Assembly: GCA_030426515.1 (NCBI GenBank)
Contig: JAUHYM010000006.1
Location: 1 to 43,649 of the forward strand
DNA from: Actinomycetes bacterium
GTDB taxonomy: Bacteria > Actinomycetota > Actinomycetes > Actinomycetales > Microbacteriaceae
Length of the DNA: 43,649 nt
Direction of reading: 5' to 3'
Made by a program: the position numbers and the translations under genes. The notes below the pieces were generated by a model that searched no databases, was not told where the DNA came from, and was given only the letters and a program-made list of their open reading frames with translations. The first letter of the stretch is position 1. Each line of letters starts with the position of its first letter. This document shows positions 1 through 9,734 of this stretch, one piece after another.

Positions 1-1
1 C

Positions 2-253
2 GACCTGCACCGACCGATGCTTCGTCTGGATGCCGCGACCGGGTGGCGGACCCCGCCAGGCAGGCGTCAGTACCTTCCGGCGGCGATCGACCGATCCGAC
101 CCGTCGCACTGGAGTGTGCGCCCGGCGACCGCCGGCGGCTCCGGATCGCATCTCGCCGGAGGGCTCGCCCGGGCGCAGGCGTGGGCGGTCGTCCCCGCCG
201 AGACCGACGCTGTCGCCGCGGGCGATCCGGTCGATGTCATGCTGATCTCATGA
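2..253 (+). CDS. moeA: Molybdopterin molybdenumtransferase MoeA, C-terminal fragment (5' end outside window)
   Basis: Open frame from the window edge ending ...GGSGSHLAGGLARAQAWAVVPAETDAVAAGDPVDVMLIS*, typical MoeA C-terminus; 4-nt ATGA overlap with moaC. Confidence 0.85.
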   Translation, partial: DLHRPMLRLDAATGWRTPPGRRQYLPAAIDRSDPSHWSVRPATAGGSGSHLAGGLARAQAWAVVPAETDAVAAGDPVDVMLIS

Positions 254-723
254 GCTTCACCCACCTGGATGCCGCAGGCCATGCCCGCATGGTCGATGTG
301 ACCGCCAAGCAGCCCACGGTCCGCGCCGCCACCGCACGCGGATTCGTCCACTGCGCGCCCGACGTGGTCGCCGCGCTGCGCGATGGCAGCGTGCCCAAGG
401 GCGATGTGCTCGCCGTAGCGCGGATCGCCGGCATCCAGGCCGCCAAGCGCACGCCGGACCTGCTGCCGCTGGCACACGTCATCGGTGTGCACGGCGCCCA
501 GGTCGATCTCACGATCGAGGACCGCGGCGTCGCGATCGAAGCCACCTGCCGCACCGCGGACCGCACCGGGGTCGAGATGGAGGCGCTCACCTCGGTGTCC
601 GTCGCCGCGCTCACCGTCGTCGACATGGTCAAGGGCATGGACAAGGGCACCGAGATCGAGAACGTGCGGATCGTGCGCAAGGAGGGCGGCCGCTCGGGCA
701 CATGGGTGCGGCCGGGCGAATGA
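250..723 (+). CDS. moaC: Cyclic pyranopterin monophosphate synthase MoaC
   Basis: MSFTHLDAAGHARMVDVTAKQPTVRAATARGFV...KRTPDLLPLAHVIGV...GVEMEALTSVSVAALTVVDMVKGMDK; start at ATG 250 overlapping the moeA stop. Confidence 0.95.
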   Translation: MSFTHLDAAGHARMVDVTAKQPTVRAATARGFVHCAPDVVAALRDGSVPKGDVLAVARIAGIQAAKRTPDLLPLAHVIGVHGAQVDLTIEDRGVAIEATCRTADRTGVEMEALTSVSVAALTVVDMVKGMDKGTEIENVRIVRKEGGRSGTWVRPGE

Positions 724-1349
724 TGGGCGCCTCCGACGCGTCGCCCGTGCGCGGATCCTTCGGCGCGATCCTCCTGGCGGGCGGACGCGCCGCGCGCCTC
801 GACGGGATCGACAAGCCGCTCCTCGAGGTCGACGGCGAGTCGCTCCTGGATGCCGCGATCGCGGCGGTCCGCGATGCCGGGGCGGGGACCGTGGTCGGCG
901 TGGGGCCGGACCGCGGACGCGGGATCGTCTGGGCGCGCGAGGACCCGCCGTTCGGCGGCCCCGCCGCAGCCGTCGTCACCGGCGTGTCGGCCCTGGAGCG
1001 GGCAGCCGCCGGATCCGACCTGCCCGGCTGGACGTTCGTGCTGGCGTGCGATCAGCCGCACGTGCGCGCCGCGGTGCGCTTTCTGGCCGAGGCATGCGCG
1101 CTCGTGCCGGAGGACACCGAGGGCCTCTGCGTCGCCGACGCCGCGTCGCGCCCACAGTGGCTGACCGGCATCTACCGGACCACGGTGGTGCGCACCGCCG
1201 CCCGCGCACTGCCCGACGGCGGACGCGATGCACCCGTGCGCGCCCTCATGACCGACCTCGCGATCGCGACCCTGCCCGGTGCCGGCGATCTGTCGGCCGA
1301 CATCGACACGTGGGACGACGCCGCCCGCTTCGGCGCGCGGCAACGCTGA
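720..1349 (+). CDS. mobA: Molybdenum cofactor guanylyltransferase (MobA-like NTP transferase)
   Basis: GAILLAGGRAARLDGIDKPLLEVDGESLLDAAIAAV nucleotidyltransferase motif; ATGA overlap with moaC; Moco context. Confidence 0.8.
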   Translation: MMGASDASPVRGSFGAILLAGGRAARLDGIDKPLLEVDGESLLDAAIAAVRDAGAGTVVGVGPDRGRGIVWAREDPPFGGPAAAVVTGVSALERAAAGSDLPGWTFVLACDQPHVRAAVRFLAEACALVPEDTEGLCVADAASRPQWLTGIYRTTVVRTAARALPDGGRDAPVRALMTDLAIATLPGAGDLSADIDTWDDAARFGARQR

Positions 1350-1428
1350 CCCGGCGCGAACCCATGCCGCCGGCAGCCCTGCGGCGGCGACCCCATGGCA
1401 GGATCGAAGCACGACGAAGGAGCGAACG

Positions 1429-1689
1429 ATGGCCGAGCACCTGCCCCCCGAGGCCCTGGACCACTGGGCCGCCGCCCTGCGCGAGCGGTTCGACCTGTCG
1501 GAGGAGGATGTGCCGATCGCGCTCATCCTCGACCTCGCGCGCGACGTCTCGCACTCGGTGGCGCGCCCGGCCGCGCCGCTGAGCGCCTTCGTCGCGGGCC
1601 TGGCCGCGGGCAGGTCGGGCGGCTCGCCCGATCAGGTGCGCGAAGCGGTCGCCCTGATCACCCAGATGTCCGAAAACTGGAAGGTGTGA
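1429..1689 (+). CDS. DUF6457-type small protein of unknown function in the Moco operon
   Basis: MAEHLPPEALDHWAAALRERFDLSEEDVPIALILDLARDVSHSVARPAAPLSAFVAGLAAGRSGGSPDQVREAVALI; ATGA overlap with moaD. Confidence 0.75.
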   Translation: MAEHLPPEALDHWAAALRERFDLSEEDVPIALILDLARDVSHSVARPAAPLSAFVAGLAAGRSGGSPDQVREAVALITQMSENWKV

Positions 1690-1922
1690 TGGCGACCGTC
1701 CGCTACTTCGCCGCCGCCGAGGAGGCCGCGGGACGCGAGCAGGAGGTGCGCGCCGAAGGCACGCTCGGCGCGCTGCGCGATGCGCTCATCGTGGAGTACC
1801 CGACGCTGGGCGGCATCCTGCCCCGCTGCGCCGTGCTCGTCGGCGGGGTTCGGGTCGACGATGCCACCCCGCTCGGCGCCGACGACCTGGTGGACGTGCT
1901 GCCGCCGTTCGCGGGCGGGTAG
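1689..1922 (+). CDS. moaD: MoaD/ThiS-family sulfur carrier (molybdopterin synthase small subunit)
   Basis: MATVRYFAAAEEAAGREQE...VDVLPPFAGG, C-terminal GG. Confidence 0.9.
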   Translation: MATVRYFAAAEEAAGREQEVRAEGTLGALRDALIVEYPTLGGILPRCAVLVGGVRVDDATPLGADDLVDVLPPFAGG

Positions 1923-2354
1923 TCAGCCGCCCAGACCCTTCCACGCGGTCGTCCCGTCGGCCTCGACCTGCCGCTTCCAGACCGGCAGGTCGGTCTTGAT
2001 GAGCTCGATCAGCGCCCGGCACACCGTGAACGCGGCGTCGCGATGCGCCGCGGCCACGGCGATCACGACCGCGGCCTCGCCGATCCCCAGGCGTCCCACC
2101 CGGTGGCTGACGGCGATGATCGCGTCGGTGTCGCCCGCGGCCCGCTCGGCGAGCGTGCGCAGCGTCGCCTCGGCGTCGGGATGCGCGGTGTACTCGAGCG
2201 CGACGACCTCGCCGGCGGCATCCGGATCGTGGTCGCGCACCGTGCCGACGAACGTCGTCACCGCTCCTGCCCGACGGTCGTCGACCGCGTCGGTGTGGGC
2301 GGGCAGAGCGATGGGTGTGCCGCTGATGCGAGCGATGCGGATGTCGGTGCTCAC
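1923..2354 (-). CDS. moaE: Molybdopterin synthase catalytic subunit MoaE
   Basis: GTG start; GAVTTFVGTVRDHD...VVALEYTAHPDA...AIIAVSHRVGRLGIGEAAVVIAVAAAHRDAAF...IKTDLPVWKRQ. Confidence 0.93.
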   Translation of the reverse strand: MSTDIRIARISGTPIALPAHTDAVDDRRAGAVTTFVGTVRDHDPDAAGEVVALEYTAHPDAEATLRTLAERAAGDTDAIIAVSHRVGRLGIGEAAVVIAVAAAHRDAAFTVCRALIELIKTDLPVWKRQVEADGTTAWKGLGG

Positions 2355-2827
2355 GGGTGATCGCCCCCGCCCAGCTGGTCGATGACATGTGCGGCGACGG
2401 CGAGGATGAGCGGCATGCCCTCGGCGACAGCACGTGGCGATCCGGGCAGGTTCACGATGAGCGCCGTGCCGGTCGTGCCGGCGAGGCCGCGCGTGAGCAG
2501 GGCGTGCGGCGTCTTGTCGGCGCCGGCGCGGCGCAGCTGCTCGCCGATGCCGGGGAGCGGCCGCTCGAGCACGCGGGCGGTGCCTTCGGGGGTCTGGTCG
2601 CGGGGCGCCACCCCGGTGCCGCCCGAGGTCACGATGAGCTGCGCGCCGCCTGCCACCGCCAGACGCAGCGCCGCCTCGACGGCGTCGGCGCCGTCGGGGA
2701 TCACGACCGCGTCGGCGCACGTCCACCCGGCTTCGCGCAGCGCATCGACCGCGACAGGGCCGCTCTGATCGGCGCGGCGGCCGTCGGCGGCCCGATCCGA
2801 CACGGTGAGGACGGCGGCACGGGACAT
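2351..2827 (-). CDS. mogA: MogA/MoaB family molybdopterin adenylyltransferase
   Basis: MSRAAVLTVSDRAADGRRADQSGP...IVTSGGTGVAPRDQTPEGT...LPGSPRAVAEG; overlaps moaE by 4 nt. Confidence 0.9.
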   Translation of the reverse strand: MSRAAVLTVSDRAADGRRADQSGPVAVDALREAGWTCADAVVIPDGADAVEAALRLAVAGGAQLIVTSGGTGVAPRDQTPEGTARVLERPLPGIGEQLRRAGADKTPHALLTRGLAGTTGTALIVNLPGSPRAVAEGMPLILAVAAHVIDQLGGGDHP

Positions 2828-2892
2828 GGAACCACCCTACGAGGCCGAACCTCACCCCACGCACCACGGCCGCGTCCCGTAGGCTCGCGACC

Positions 2893-3504
2893 ATGACCGG
2901 CGGACGACTGTTCCTGCTGCGACACGGCGAGACGACGTGGTCGCGCGATGGTCGGCACACCGGGATCACCGACGTGCCCCTGACCGCCCGCGGGCACAAG
3001 CGCGCGGTCGCGGCGGGCGGTCTCGGCGTGCGTCTGCGCGGCGGGGCCGACCCCGCCCTCGTCCTCTGCAGTCCCCGCACCCGTGCGCGACAGACCGCCG
3101 AGGCGGCGGGACTGCGGGTGGATGCGATCGACGCGCGGCTGCACGAGTGGGACTACGGCGCCTACGAGGGGCTGACGACCCTGCAGATCCGTGAGACCGT
3201 GCCCGACTGGACGATCTGGACGCACCCGTGCCCCGACGGCGAGGATGCCGCGGCGGTGGGCGCCCGCGCGGACGACGTGCTGGCGACCGTGCGGAACGAG
3301 CTGCCCCGCGGTGACGTCGTGCTGGTCGGTCACGGCCACTTCACGCGGGCGCTCATCGCGCGCTGGGTGGAGCTGTCGGCGTCAGACGGCGTGCGCTTCG
3401 CGGCCGATTCGGCGAGCTGGGCGGTGCTCGGCGACGAACGCGGCGTCCCGCGGGCCGACCACATCAACCTGCGCGCCGCCGGCCGCGACTACGACGCGCC
3501 CTGA
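2893..3504 (+). CDS. Histidine phosphatase family protein (phosphoglycerate mutase-like)
   Basis: LFLLRHGETTWSRDGRHTGITDVPLTARG (RHG motif) and DVVLVGHGHFTRALIARW. Confidence 0.92.
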   Translation: MTGGRLFLLRHGETTWSRDGRHTGITDVPLTARGHKRAVAAGGLGVRLRGGADPALVLCSPRTRARQTAEAAGLRVDAIDARLHEWDYGAYEGLTTLQIRETVPDWTIWTHPCPDGEDAAAVGARADDVLATVRNELPRGDVVLVGHGHFTRALIARWVELSASDGVRFAADSASWAVLGDERGVPRADHINLRAAGRDYDAP

Positions 3505-5084
3505 GCCGCCGGCATCGCCGCGTCGTCGGTGGGTGCGTCCGGTGCGTTCTCGGCCGCGGCGATCTGCTCCGCGGCGGCGGTGATGCGGCTGGCCATGCCG
3601 CCGAAGATGAACGCGTGGAACGGCAGCACCGCCAGCCAGTAGAGGCGTCCGGCCAGCCCCAGCGGAAAGAAGACGGCGCGCTGCTCGTACCGGGAGCCGT
3701 CACCGTCGGGCACCGCCCGCAGCTCCAGCCAGGCCAGCCCCGGCACCTTCATCTCGGCCCGCAGGCGCAGCAGCGTCCCGCGCTCGATCGCCTCCACCCG
3801 CCAGAAGTCCAGCGCGTCGCCCACGGTGAGCCGGTCGCGACTGCGCCGACCACGCGCGAGCCCGATGCCTCCCACCAGCCGATCCATCCATCCGCGGACC
3901 GCCCACAGCAGCGGCGACGAGTACCAGCCGTTCTCGCCGCCGATGCCCTCGATCACGCGCCAGAGCGCGTCGCTGCCGGCGTGCGTGTGGACGGTGCGCT
4001 CATCGGTGTAGACGACGCGACCGGCCCAATCGGGGTCGCTGGGCAGCGGGTCGCTGGGCACCTCCAGCACTTCCGCGTCCTTCCAGCTCGTCTCGACCGC
4101 ATCCTCGCGCACGCGGCCCAGCGCGAACCGCACCGCCTCGCGGTACGGCATCAGGCCGTCGTCCGGCGGGGGGATCAGCGCGTCGATGTCGTCGCTCTTC
4201 ATGACGCACTCGTTCTGCAGCGACTCGACCAGTGGGCGGGCGATCGCGCGCGGGATCGGGGTCACGAGATTGACCCAGTGCGACGCCAGCCGCGGCGTCA
4301 GCACCGGCAGCGCGGCGATCGGACGCTGGCGCAGACCCGCCTCGAGGGCGTAGCCGTTCATCATCTGGCCGTAGCGCAGCACGTCTGGTCCGCCGATGTC
4401 GACGGCGCGATTCACGTCGGAGTCGACCCGCGCCGCCCCCAGCAGGTAGTAGAGCACATCGCGCACCGCGATCGGCTGGATCCGGTTGCGCACCCACCGG
4501 GGCGCGGGCATGTAGGGCAGCACCTCGGTGAGGTGGCGGACCATCTCGAACGACGCGGACCCCGACCCGATGACGACCCCCGCCTGCAGCACGAGGGTCG
4601 GGACGCCGCTCGCCAGCAGCGTCTCCCCCACCTCGACCCGCGACCGCAGGTGCGGCGACAGTTCCGCATCGTCGGGATGCAGGCCGCCGAGGTACACGAT
4701 CCGACCGACCGCGGCGGCGGCCGCGGCCTCGGCGACGATGCGTGCGGCGGTGCGGTCGGTGTCGGCGAAGCGCGATCCCCCGGCCATCGAGTGGATGAGG
4801 TAGTAGAGCACATCCACGCCGTCGACGGCGCGCGCGATGGCGTCGGCGTCGGTCGCGTCGCCCGCGACGACCTCGACATCGTCGTCCCAGCCGAAGGCGT
4901 GCACCCGGCTGGCATCCCGCGCGAGCACCCGCACCGTGTAGCCGGCGCGGCGCAGCCGCGGCACCAGGCGCCCGCCGATGTAGCCGGTCGCGCCGAGGAC
5001 GAGCGCGACCGGTGCGGATCCGTCCTCTCGCGGCCGTGCCTGCAGCGCGGTCTCGGCGCCGGTGGGTATCGTCAGCTCAACCAT
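3489..5084 (-). CDS. NAD(P)-binding (SDR/epimerase-like) protein with C-terminal DUF2867-type domain
   Basis: VALVLGATGYIGGRLVPRLRRAGYTVRVLARD Rossmann motif; C-terminal ...SRDRLTVGDALDFWRVEAIERGTLLRLRAEMKVPGLAWLEL...FFPLGLAGRLYWLAVLPFHAFIFGGM. Confidence 0.88.
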   Translation of the reverse strand: MVELTIPTGAETALQARPREDGSAPVALVLGATGYIGGRLVPRLRRAGYTVRVLARDASRVHAFGWDDDVEVVAGDATDADAIARAVDGVDVLYYLIHSMAGGSRFADTDRTAARIVAEAAAAAAVGRIVYLGGLHPDDAELSPHLRSRVEVGETLLASGVPTLVLQAGVVIGSGSASFEMVRHLTEVLPYMPAPRWVRNRIQPIAVRDVLYYLLGAARVDSDVNRAVDIGGPDVLRYGQMMNGYALEAGLRQRPIAALPVLTPRLASHWVNLVTPIPRAIARPLVESLQNECVMKSDDIDALIPPPDDGLMPYREAVRFALGRVREDAVETSWKDAEVLEVPSDPLPSDPDWAGRVVYTDERTVHTHAGSDALWRVIEGIGGENGWYSSPLLWAVRGWMDRLVGGIGLARGRRSRDRLTVGDALDFWRVEAIERGTLLRLRAEMKVPGLAWLELRAVPDGDGSRYEQRAVFFPLGLAGRLYWLAVLPFHAFIFGGMASRITAAAEQIAAAENAPDAPTDDAAMPAAQGAS

Positions 5085-5179
5085 GGCGACGACGGTACGC
5101 CGAACATCGCCGGGATGACGGGGGTTGACGTGGCGGCAGAATGTCGCTCCGCGGGGCGCGCGCCGCCGCGGCGCGCGCG

Positions 5180-7612
5180 TCAGGTGCGCCGCTCGAGGCG
5201 GATGATCACCGATTTCGAGGTCGGCGTCCCGCTGACATCCGCCACCGAGTCGAGCGGCACGAGCACGTTCGTCTCGGGGTAGTACGCCGCGGCGTTCCCG
5301 CGGGGTGTCGGGTAGGCGACGATCCGGAAGGCATCGGCACGGCGCTCCTCGACCTCGCCCGAGGGGGCGCGCCACTCCGAGACGAGGTCGACGATCTCGT
5401 CCTCCGCGAACCCGAGCGCCTGGATGTCGGCGCGGTGGACGAGCACGACCCGGCGTCCGTTCGCGATGCCGCGGTAGCGGTCGTCCTTGCCGTAGATCGT
5501 GGTGTTGTACTGGTCGTGCGAGCGCAGGGTCTGCAGCAGCAGCCGGCCGTGCGGGATGAACGGGTACTCGAGCGGGTTGGCGGTGAACTGCGCCTTGCCG
5601 TCGGATGTCGCGAACCGGCGGTCGTCGCGCGGCCCATTGGGCAGGAACAGGGTCCGGCCCTTGTCGATGCGCTGCTCGAACTCGTCGAAGCCGGGCACCA
5701 CCCGCTGGATGTGGGTTCGGATCCGCGCGTAGTCGTGTTCGAGGGCCGCCCAGTCGGCCTGCGGCACGTTCGCGCGCCGGTCGATCGTCGGGGACGCGGG
5801 ACCATCCGCCTGCTCGGGCTCCGGTCGCTCGGCCTGGCCTCGGTCCACATCGGCGGCGTCCGCCGGGGCGGGGGCCGGGGCGGGCGCCTCGCCGGGACGT
5901 GCGGGGAACAGCAGTGCGCACAGCCGCGCGAGGATGGCGACTTCGCTCAGCATCCCGTCTGCGGGCGGCACCAGGCGCCCCCGCGACGAGTGGACCGCGC
6001 CCATGGAGTCCTCGACGGTGACGCGCTGCTCCCGGCCGCCGCGCTCGTCGCGGTCGGTGCGGCCGAGCGTGGGCAGGATGATCGCCCGACGGCCCGTGAC
6101 CACGTGCGACCGGTTGAGCTTGGTCGACACCTGCACCGTCAGCTCGGTGCGGCGCAGCGCCGCTTCGGTCACGTGCGTGTCGGGCGTGGCCGAGACGAAG
6201 TTGCCGCCCATCGCCATGAACACGCGGCTCTTGCCGTCGCGCATAGCGCGGATCGCCTCGACCGTGTCGTAGCCGTGCTCGCGCGGCGCCGAGAACGCGA
6301 ACTCGGCCTCGAGCGCGTCGAGGAACGCATCGGAGGGCTTCTCGTAGATGCCCATCGTGCGGTCGCCCTGCACGTTCGAGTGGCCGCGGACCGGGCAGAC
6401 ACCGGCGCCCGGGCGCCCCACGTTGCCCTGCAGCAGCAGGACGTTGACGACGTCGCGCAGCGTGGCCACCGAGTGCTTGTGCTGGGTCAGGCCCATCGCC
6501 CAGCAGACGATCGTGGAACCGGAGGTGCGCACCGCCTCGCCGACCCGGCGGAGGGCGGTCTCGGGCACGCCGGTGGCGGCGACGAGGTCGCGCCAGACGA
6601 CATCCTGCATCTGCCGCCGGTACGCGTCGAACCCGCTGGTGTGCGCGGCGATGAAGTCGTGATCGATGACTCCCCCGTCGCGCTCCTCGACCTCGAGCAG
6701 GTGCTTTCCGATCGCCTGGAACAGCGCCTGGTCACCGCCGAGGCGGATCTGCACGAACTGGTCGGCGATCTTGGTGCCGCCCAGGATCACGCCTTTCGGG
6801 GTCTGCGGGTTCTCGAACCGGATGAGCCCGGCCTCGGGCAGCGGGTTGACGGCGATGATCTCGGCGCCCCGCGCCTTGGCCTTCTCGAGCGCGCTGAGCA
6901 TGCGCGGGTGGTTCGTGCCGGGGTTCTGCCCGGCGACGATGAGCAGGTCCGCCTCGTGGATGTCGCCGATCGAGACGGTGCCCTTGCCGATGCCGAGCGT
7001 CTGGGTCAGCGCCGACCCGGACGATTCGTGGCACATGTTCGAGCAGTCGGGGAGGTTGTTGGTGCCGAGGCCCCGCACCAGGAGCTGGTAGAGGAAAGCC
7101 GCCTCGTTGGAGGTGCGCCCCGAGGTGTAGAAGATCGCCTCATCCGGGTCGTCGAGCCCGCGCAGGGCGGTCGCGACCTCGCGCAGCGCGTCGTCCCACG
7201 AGATCGGCCGGTAGTGGGTGGCGCCCTCGTCGAGGATCATCGGATCGGTCAGACGCCCCTGCTGACCCAGCCACCAGTCGTCATGCTCGGCGAGCTGCGC
7301 GACCGAGTGCGCGGCGAAGAATTCCGGGGTGACGCGACGCAGCGTGGCCTCCTCGGCGACCGCCTTCGCGCCGTTCTCGCAGAACTCGGCGATGTGCCGC
7401 TTGTCCTCTTCGGGCCAGGCGCATCCGGGGCAGTCGAAGCCGTCCTTCTGGTTGACCTTCGTCAGCGTCTGGATGCTGCGTGCAACGCCCATCTGCTCGA
7501 CGGACATCTGCAGCGCGTGCATCACCGCGGGCACGCCGACCGCGACCTTCTTGCGGTGCGAGACGTGCAGCTTCGTCTCATCGATGTCGTGCTTCGGTGC
7601 CTCGGTGACCAT
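5180..7612 (-). CDS. FdhF/YdeP family molybdopterin-dependent oxidoreductase
   Basis: MVTEAPKHDIDETKLHVSHRKKVAVG...KDGFDCPGCAWPEEDKRHIAEFCENGAKAVAEEAT...SSGSALTQTLGIGKGTVS...GQNPGTNHPRMLSAL; ATG 7612 chosen over the longer ORF. Confidence 0.9.
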   Translation of the reverse strand: MVTEAPKHDIDETKLHVSHRKKVAVGVPAVMHALQMSVEQMGVARSIQTLTKVNQKDGFDCPGCAWPEEDKRHIAEFCENGAKAVAEEATLRRVTPEFFAAHSVAQLAEHDDWWLGQQGRLTDPMILDEGATHYRPISWDDALREVATALRGLDDPDEAIFYTSGRTSNEAAFLYQLLVRGLGTNNLPDCSNMCHESSGSALTQTLGIGKGTVSIGDIHEADLLIVAGQNPGTNHPRMLSALEKAKARGAEIIAVNPLPEAGLIRFENPQTPKGVILGGTKIADQFVQIRLGGDQALFQAIGKHLLEVEERDGGVIDHDFIAAHTSGFDAYRRQMQDVVWRDLVAATGVPETALRRVGEAVRTSGSTIVCWAMGLTQHKHSVATLRDVVNVLLLQGNVGRPGAGVCPVRGHSNVQGDRTMGIYEKPSDAFLDALEAEFAFSAPREHGYDTVEAIRAMRDGKSRVFMAMGGNFVSATPDTHVTEAALRRTELTVQVSTKLNRSHVVTGRRAIILPTLGRTDRDERGGREQRVTVEDSMGAVHSSRGRLVPPADGMLSEVAILARLCALLFPARPGEAPAPAPAPADAADVDRGQAERPEPEQADGPASPTIDRRANVPQADWAALEHDYARIRTHIQRVVPGFDEFEQRIDKGRTLFLPNGPRDDRRFATSDGKAQFTANPLEYPFIPHGRLLLQTLRSHDQYNTTIYGKDDRYRGIANGRRVVLVHRADIQALGFAEDEIVDLVSEWRAPSGEVEERRADAFRIVAYPTPRGNAAAYYPETNVLVPLDSVADVSGTPTSKSVIIRLERRT

Positions 7613-7778
7613 CGTGTCGCGCCTTTCCGCGTCGGCCGACGGCGCAGCGGTGCGTCGGCGGTTCGCTCTCCCCAGCCTAGGTGTCGCAGGAGCGTCCGCG
7701 GCCGTCACCGTCCGCACGCATTCATTGAACGGAAAGCTGACCGCAGCGACCCTGCGCCCGGGCGTCGTGCGGGCCCGG

Positions 7779-9725
7779 TCAGCGGCGGGCGGTGCCGAAC
7801 AGGCCGCGGACGACGTCGCGCACGAGGCGCTGGGTCTGCCGCGAGCCGAGGATGTCCTCGAGCGGCGAGCTCGAAGCCCGTGACGCGCGCGAGGACGAGG
7901 TGCGTGTCGAGGTCGACGTGCGCTTCAGCAGGCGGTCGTACTCGGCCTGCGCCTTCCGCTCGGCGTCCGCGCGCGCCTTGTCGATCGCGGCCTGCTGCTT
8001 CGCGTACTCGGCATCGATGCGCGCCTTCTCGAGCGCCGCCTGCTCGGCGGCATCCGCCTCGGCCGCCGCGTTCATGCGTGCGGCGAGGATCTCCGCCGCC
8101 GATTCACGGTCGATGGCCTCGCCGTACTCGGCGAGGAGCGGCGACGCCGCGACGGCCTGCGCGATCCGGTCCTCGGGGGTCGGCGACATGAGCCCCTGGG
8201 GTGCCCGCAGTCGCGTCCAGGCGACGGGGGTCGGCGCGCCGCGCTCGCTCATGACGGTCACGATCGCCTCCCCGGTGCCGAGCTCCTGCAGGACCCGCTC
8301 GAGGTCGTACCCCGAGCGCGGGTAGGTGCCGACGGTCGCCCGCAGCGCCTTGGCGTCGTCGGGCGTGAAGGCCCGCAGCTGATGCTGCACGCGTGAGCCG
8401 AGCTGCCCGAGCACGTCGGAGGGGACATCCTTCGGGGTCTGGGTGACGAAGAACACGCCCACCCCTTTGGAGCGGATCAGCCGCACGGTCTGGACGATCG
8501 CCGCGAGGAAGTCCTTCGAGGCGTCGGCGAAGAGCAGATGCGCCTCGTCGAAGAAGAAGACGAGCTCCGGCTTGTCCGCATCCCCCACCTCGGGGAGGAT
8601 CTCGAACAGCTCGGCGAGCAGGTACATGAGGAACGTCGAGAACAGCGCCGGCTTGTCGGCGATCCCGGGCACCTCGAGGAGGCTGATGATGCCGCGCCCG
8701 TCGTCCGCGGTGCGGAGGATGTCGCGCACGTCGAACTCCGGCTCACCGAAGAACACGTCGGCGCCGTCTTCGGCGAACGCGATCAGCTCGCGGAGGATGA
8801 CACCCACAGTCGCCTTCGACAGCCCGCCGAGCGACGTCAGCTCGTCCTTGCCGTCGCCGACCAGGTAGGTCAGCACCGCCCGCAGGTCTTCGAGGTCGAC
8901 CAGGGCGAGGCCGTTCTGGTCGGCGTAGTGGAACACGAGCCCGAGGCTCGACTCCTGCGTGTCGTTCAGGCCGAGGACCTTGCTCAGCAGCAGCGGCCCG
9001 AAGCCCGAGACGGTCGCGCGCACCGGAACGCCGTGGCCCACCCCGCCGAGCGCCAGGTATTCGACCGCGGATGCCGCCGGCTGCCAGTCCTGCCCGATGC
9101 CGTCGGTGCGGGCGCGCAGCTTGTCGCTGGGCTCGCCGGGGGTGGCCATGCCCGACAGGTCGCCTTTGATGTCGGCGGCGAACACCGGCACGCCCTTGGC
9201 GGCGATCTGCTCGGCCAGTCCCTGCAGGGTGCGGGTCTTCCCGGTGCCGGTGGCGCCGGCGACCAGACCGTGTCTGTTGAGCATGCCGAGGGGGATGCGC
9301 ACCTGCGCCTGCGGCACCGCATCGGTGTTGACGAGCGCACCGAGATCGAGCGTCGTCCCCTGGAAGGCGTACCCGTCGATGATCTGCTGGACCTCGTCGG
9401 CGGTGAGCGGCTCGGTGGGGAACGCGGCGTCCATCGGCGGGCTCTCGGCGGGCACGTCGGATGCCGCGGCGTCGGGTGCGGCAGCCGAAGGGGCATCCGC
9501 CGCCGGCGGCGCGGGCGCTGCGGGCGCGGGCGGCTGGTCGGCGGGACCGCCCGCCGGAGCGGCGCCACGGGCCTTGGCCCGGGCTGCGGCGGCCTCGGCT
9601 GCCGCGAGGGCGGCCTTGGCCTGCGCGGCCTTGAGCGCGGCCTCCGCGGCAGCGGCCTCCGCGCGCAGACGCGCGAGCTCCGCCTCGGCGGCGAGGACGT
9701 CGGGGGTGTCGGATGCGCCGGACAT
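7779..9725 (-). CDS. HerA-like/DUF853 ATPase with Ala-rich coiled-coil N-terminus
   Basis: Walker A VAGATGTGKTRTLQGLAEQIAAKGVPVFAADIKGDLSGM; Walker B PELVFFFDEAHLLF; GVGVFFVTQTPKDVPSDVLGQLG. Confidence 0.9.
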   Translation of the reverse strand: MSGASDTPDVLAAEAELARLRAEAAAAEAALKAAQAKAALAAAEAAAARAKARGAAPAGGPADQPPAPAAPAPPAADAPSAAAPDAAASDVPAESPPMDAAFPTEPLTADEVQQIIDGYAFQGTTLDLGALVNTDAVPQAQVRIPLGMLNRHGLVAGATGTGKTRTLQGLAEQIAAKGVPVFAADIKGDLSGMATPGEPSDKLRARTDGIGQDWQPAASAVEYLALGGVGHGVPVRATVSGFGPLLLSKVLGLNDTQESSLGLVFHYADQNGLALVDLEDLRAVLTYLVGDGKDELTSLGGLSKATVGVILRELIAFAEDGADVFFGEPEFDVRDILRTADDGRGIISLLEVPGIADKPALFSTFLMYLLAELFEILPEVGDADKPELVFFFDEAHLLFADASKDFLAAIVQTVRLIRSKGVGVFFVTQTPKDVPSDVLGQLGSRVQHQLRAFTPDDAKALRATVGTYPRSGYDLERVLQELGTGEAIVTVMSERGAPTPVAWTRLRAPQGLMSPTPEDRIAQAVAASPLLAEYGEAIDRESAAEILAARMNAAAEADAAEQAALEKARIDAEYAKQQAAIDKARADAERKAQAEYDRLLKRTSTSTRTSSSRASRASSSPLEDILGSRQTQRLVRDVVRGLFGTARR

Positions 9726-9734
9726 GGCGTCAGC

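Noticed and set aside
43-723. 226-aa version of MoaC with long N-terminal extension
   Set aside because: The extension is an out-of-frame read of moeA; ATG 250 has the expected MoaC N-terminus and ATGA overlap.
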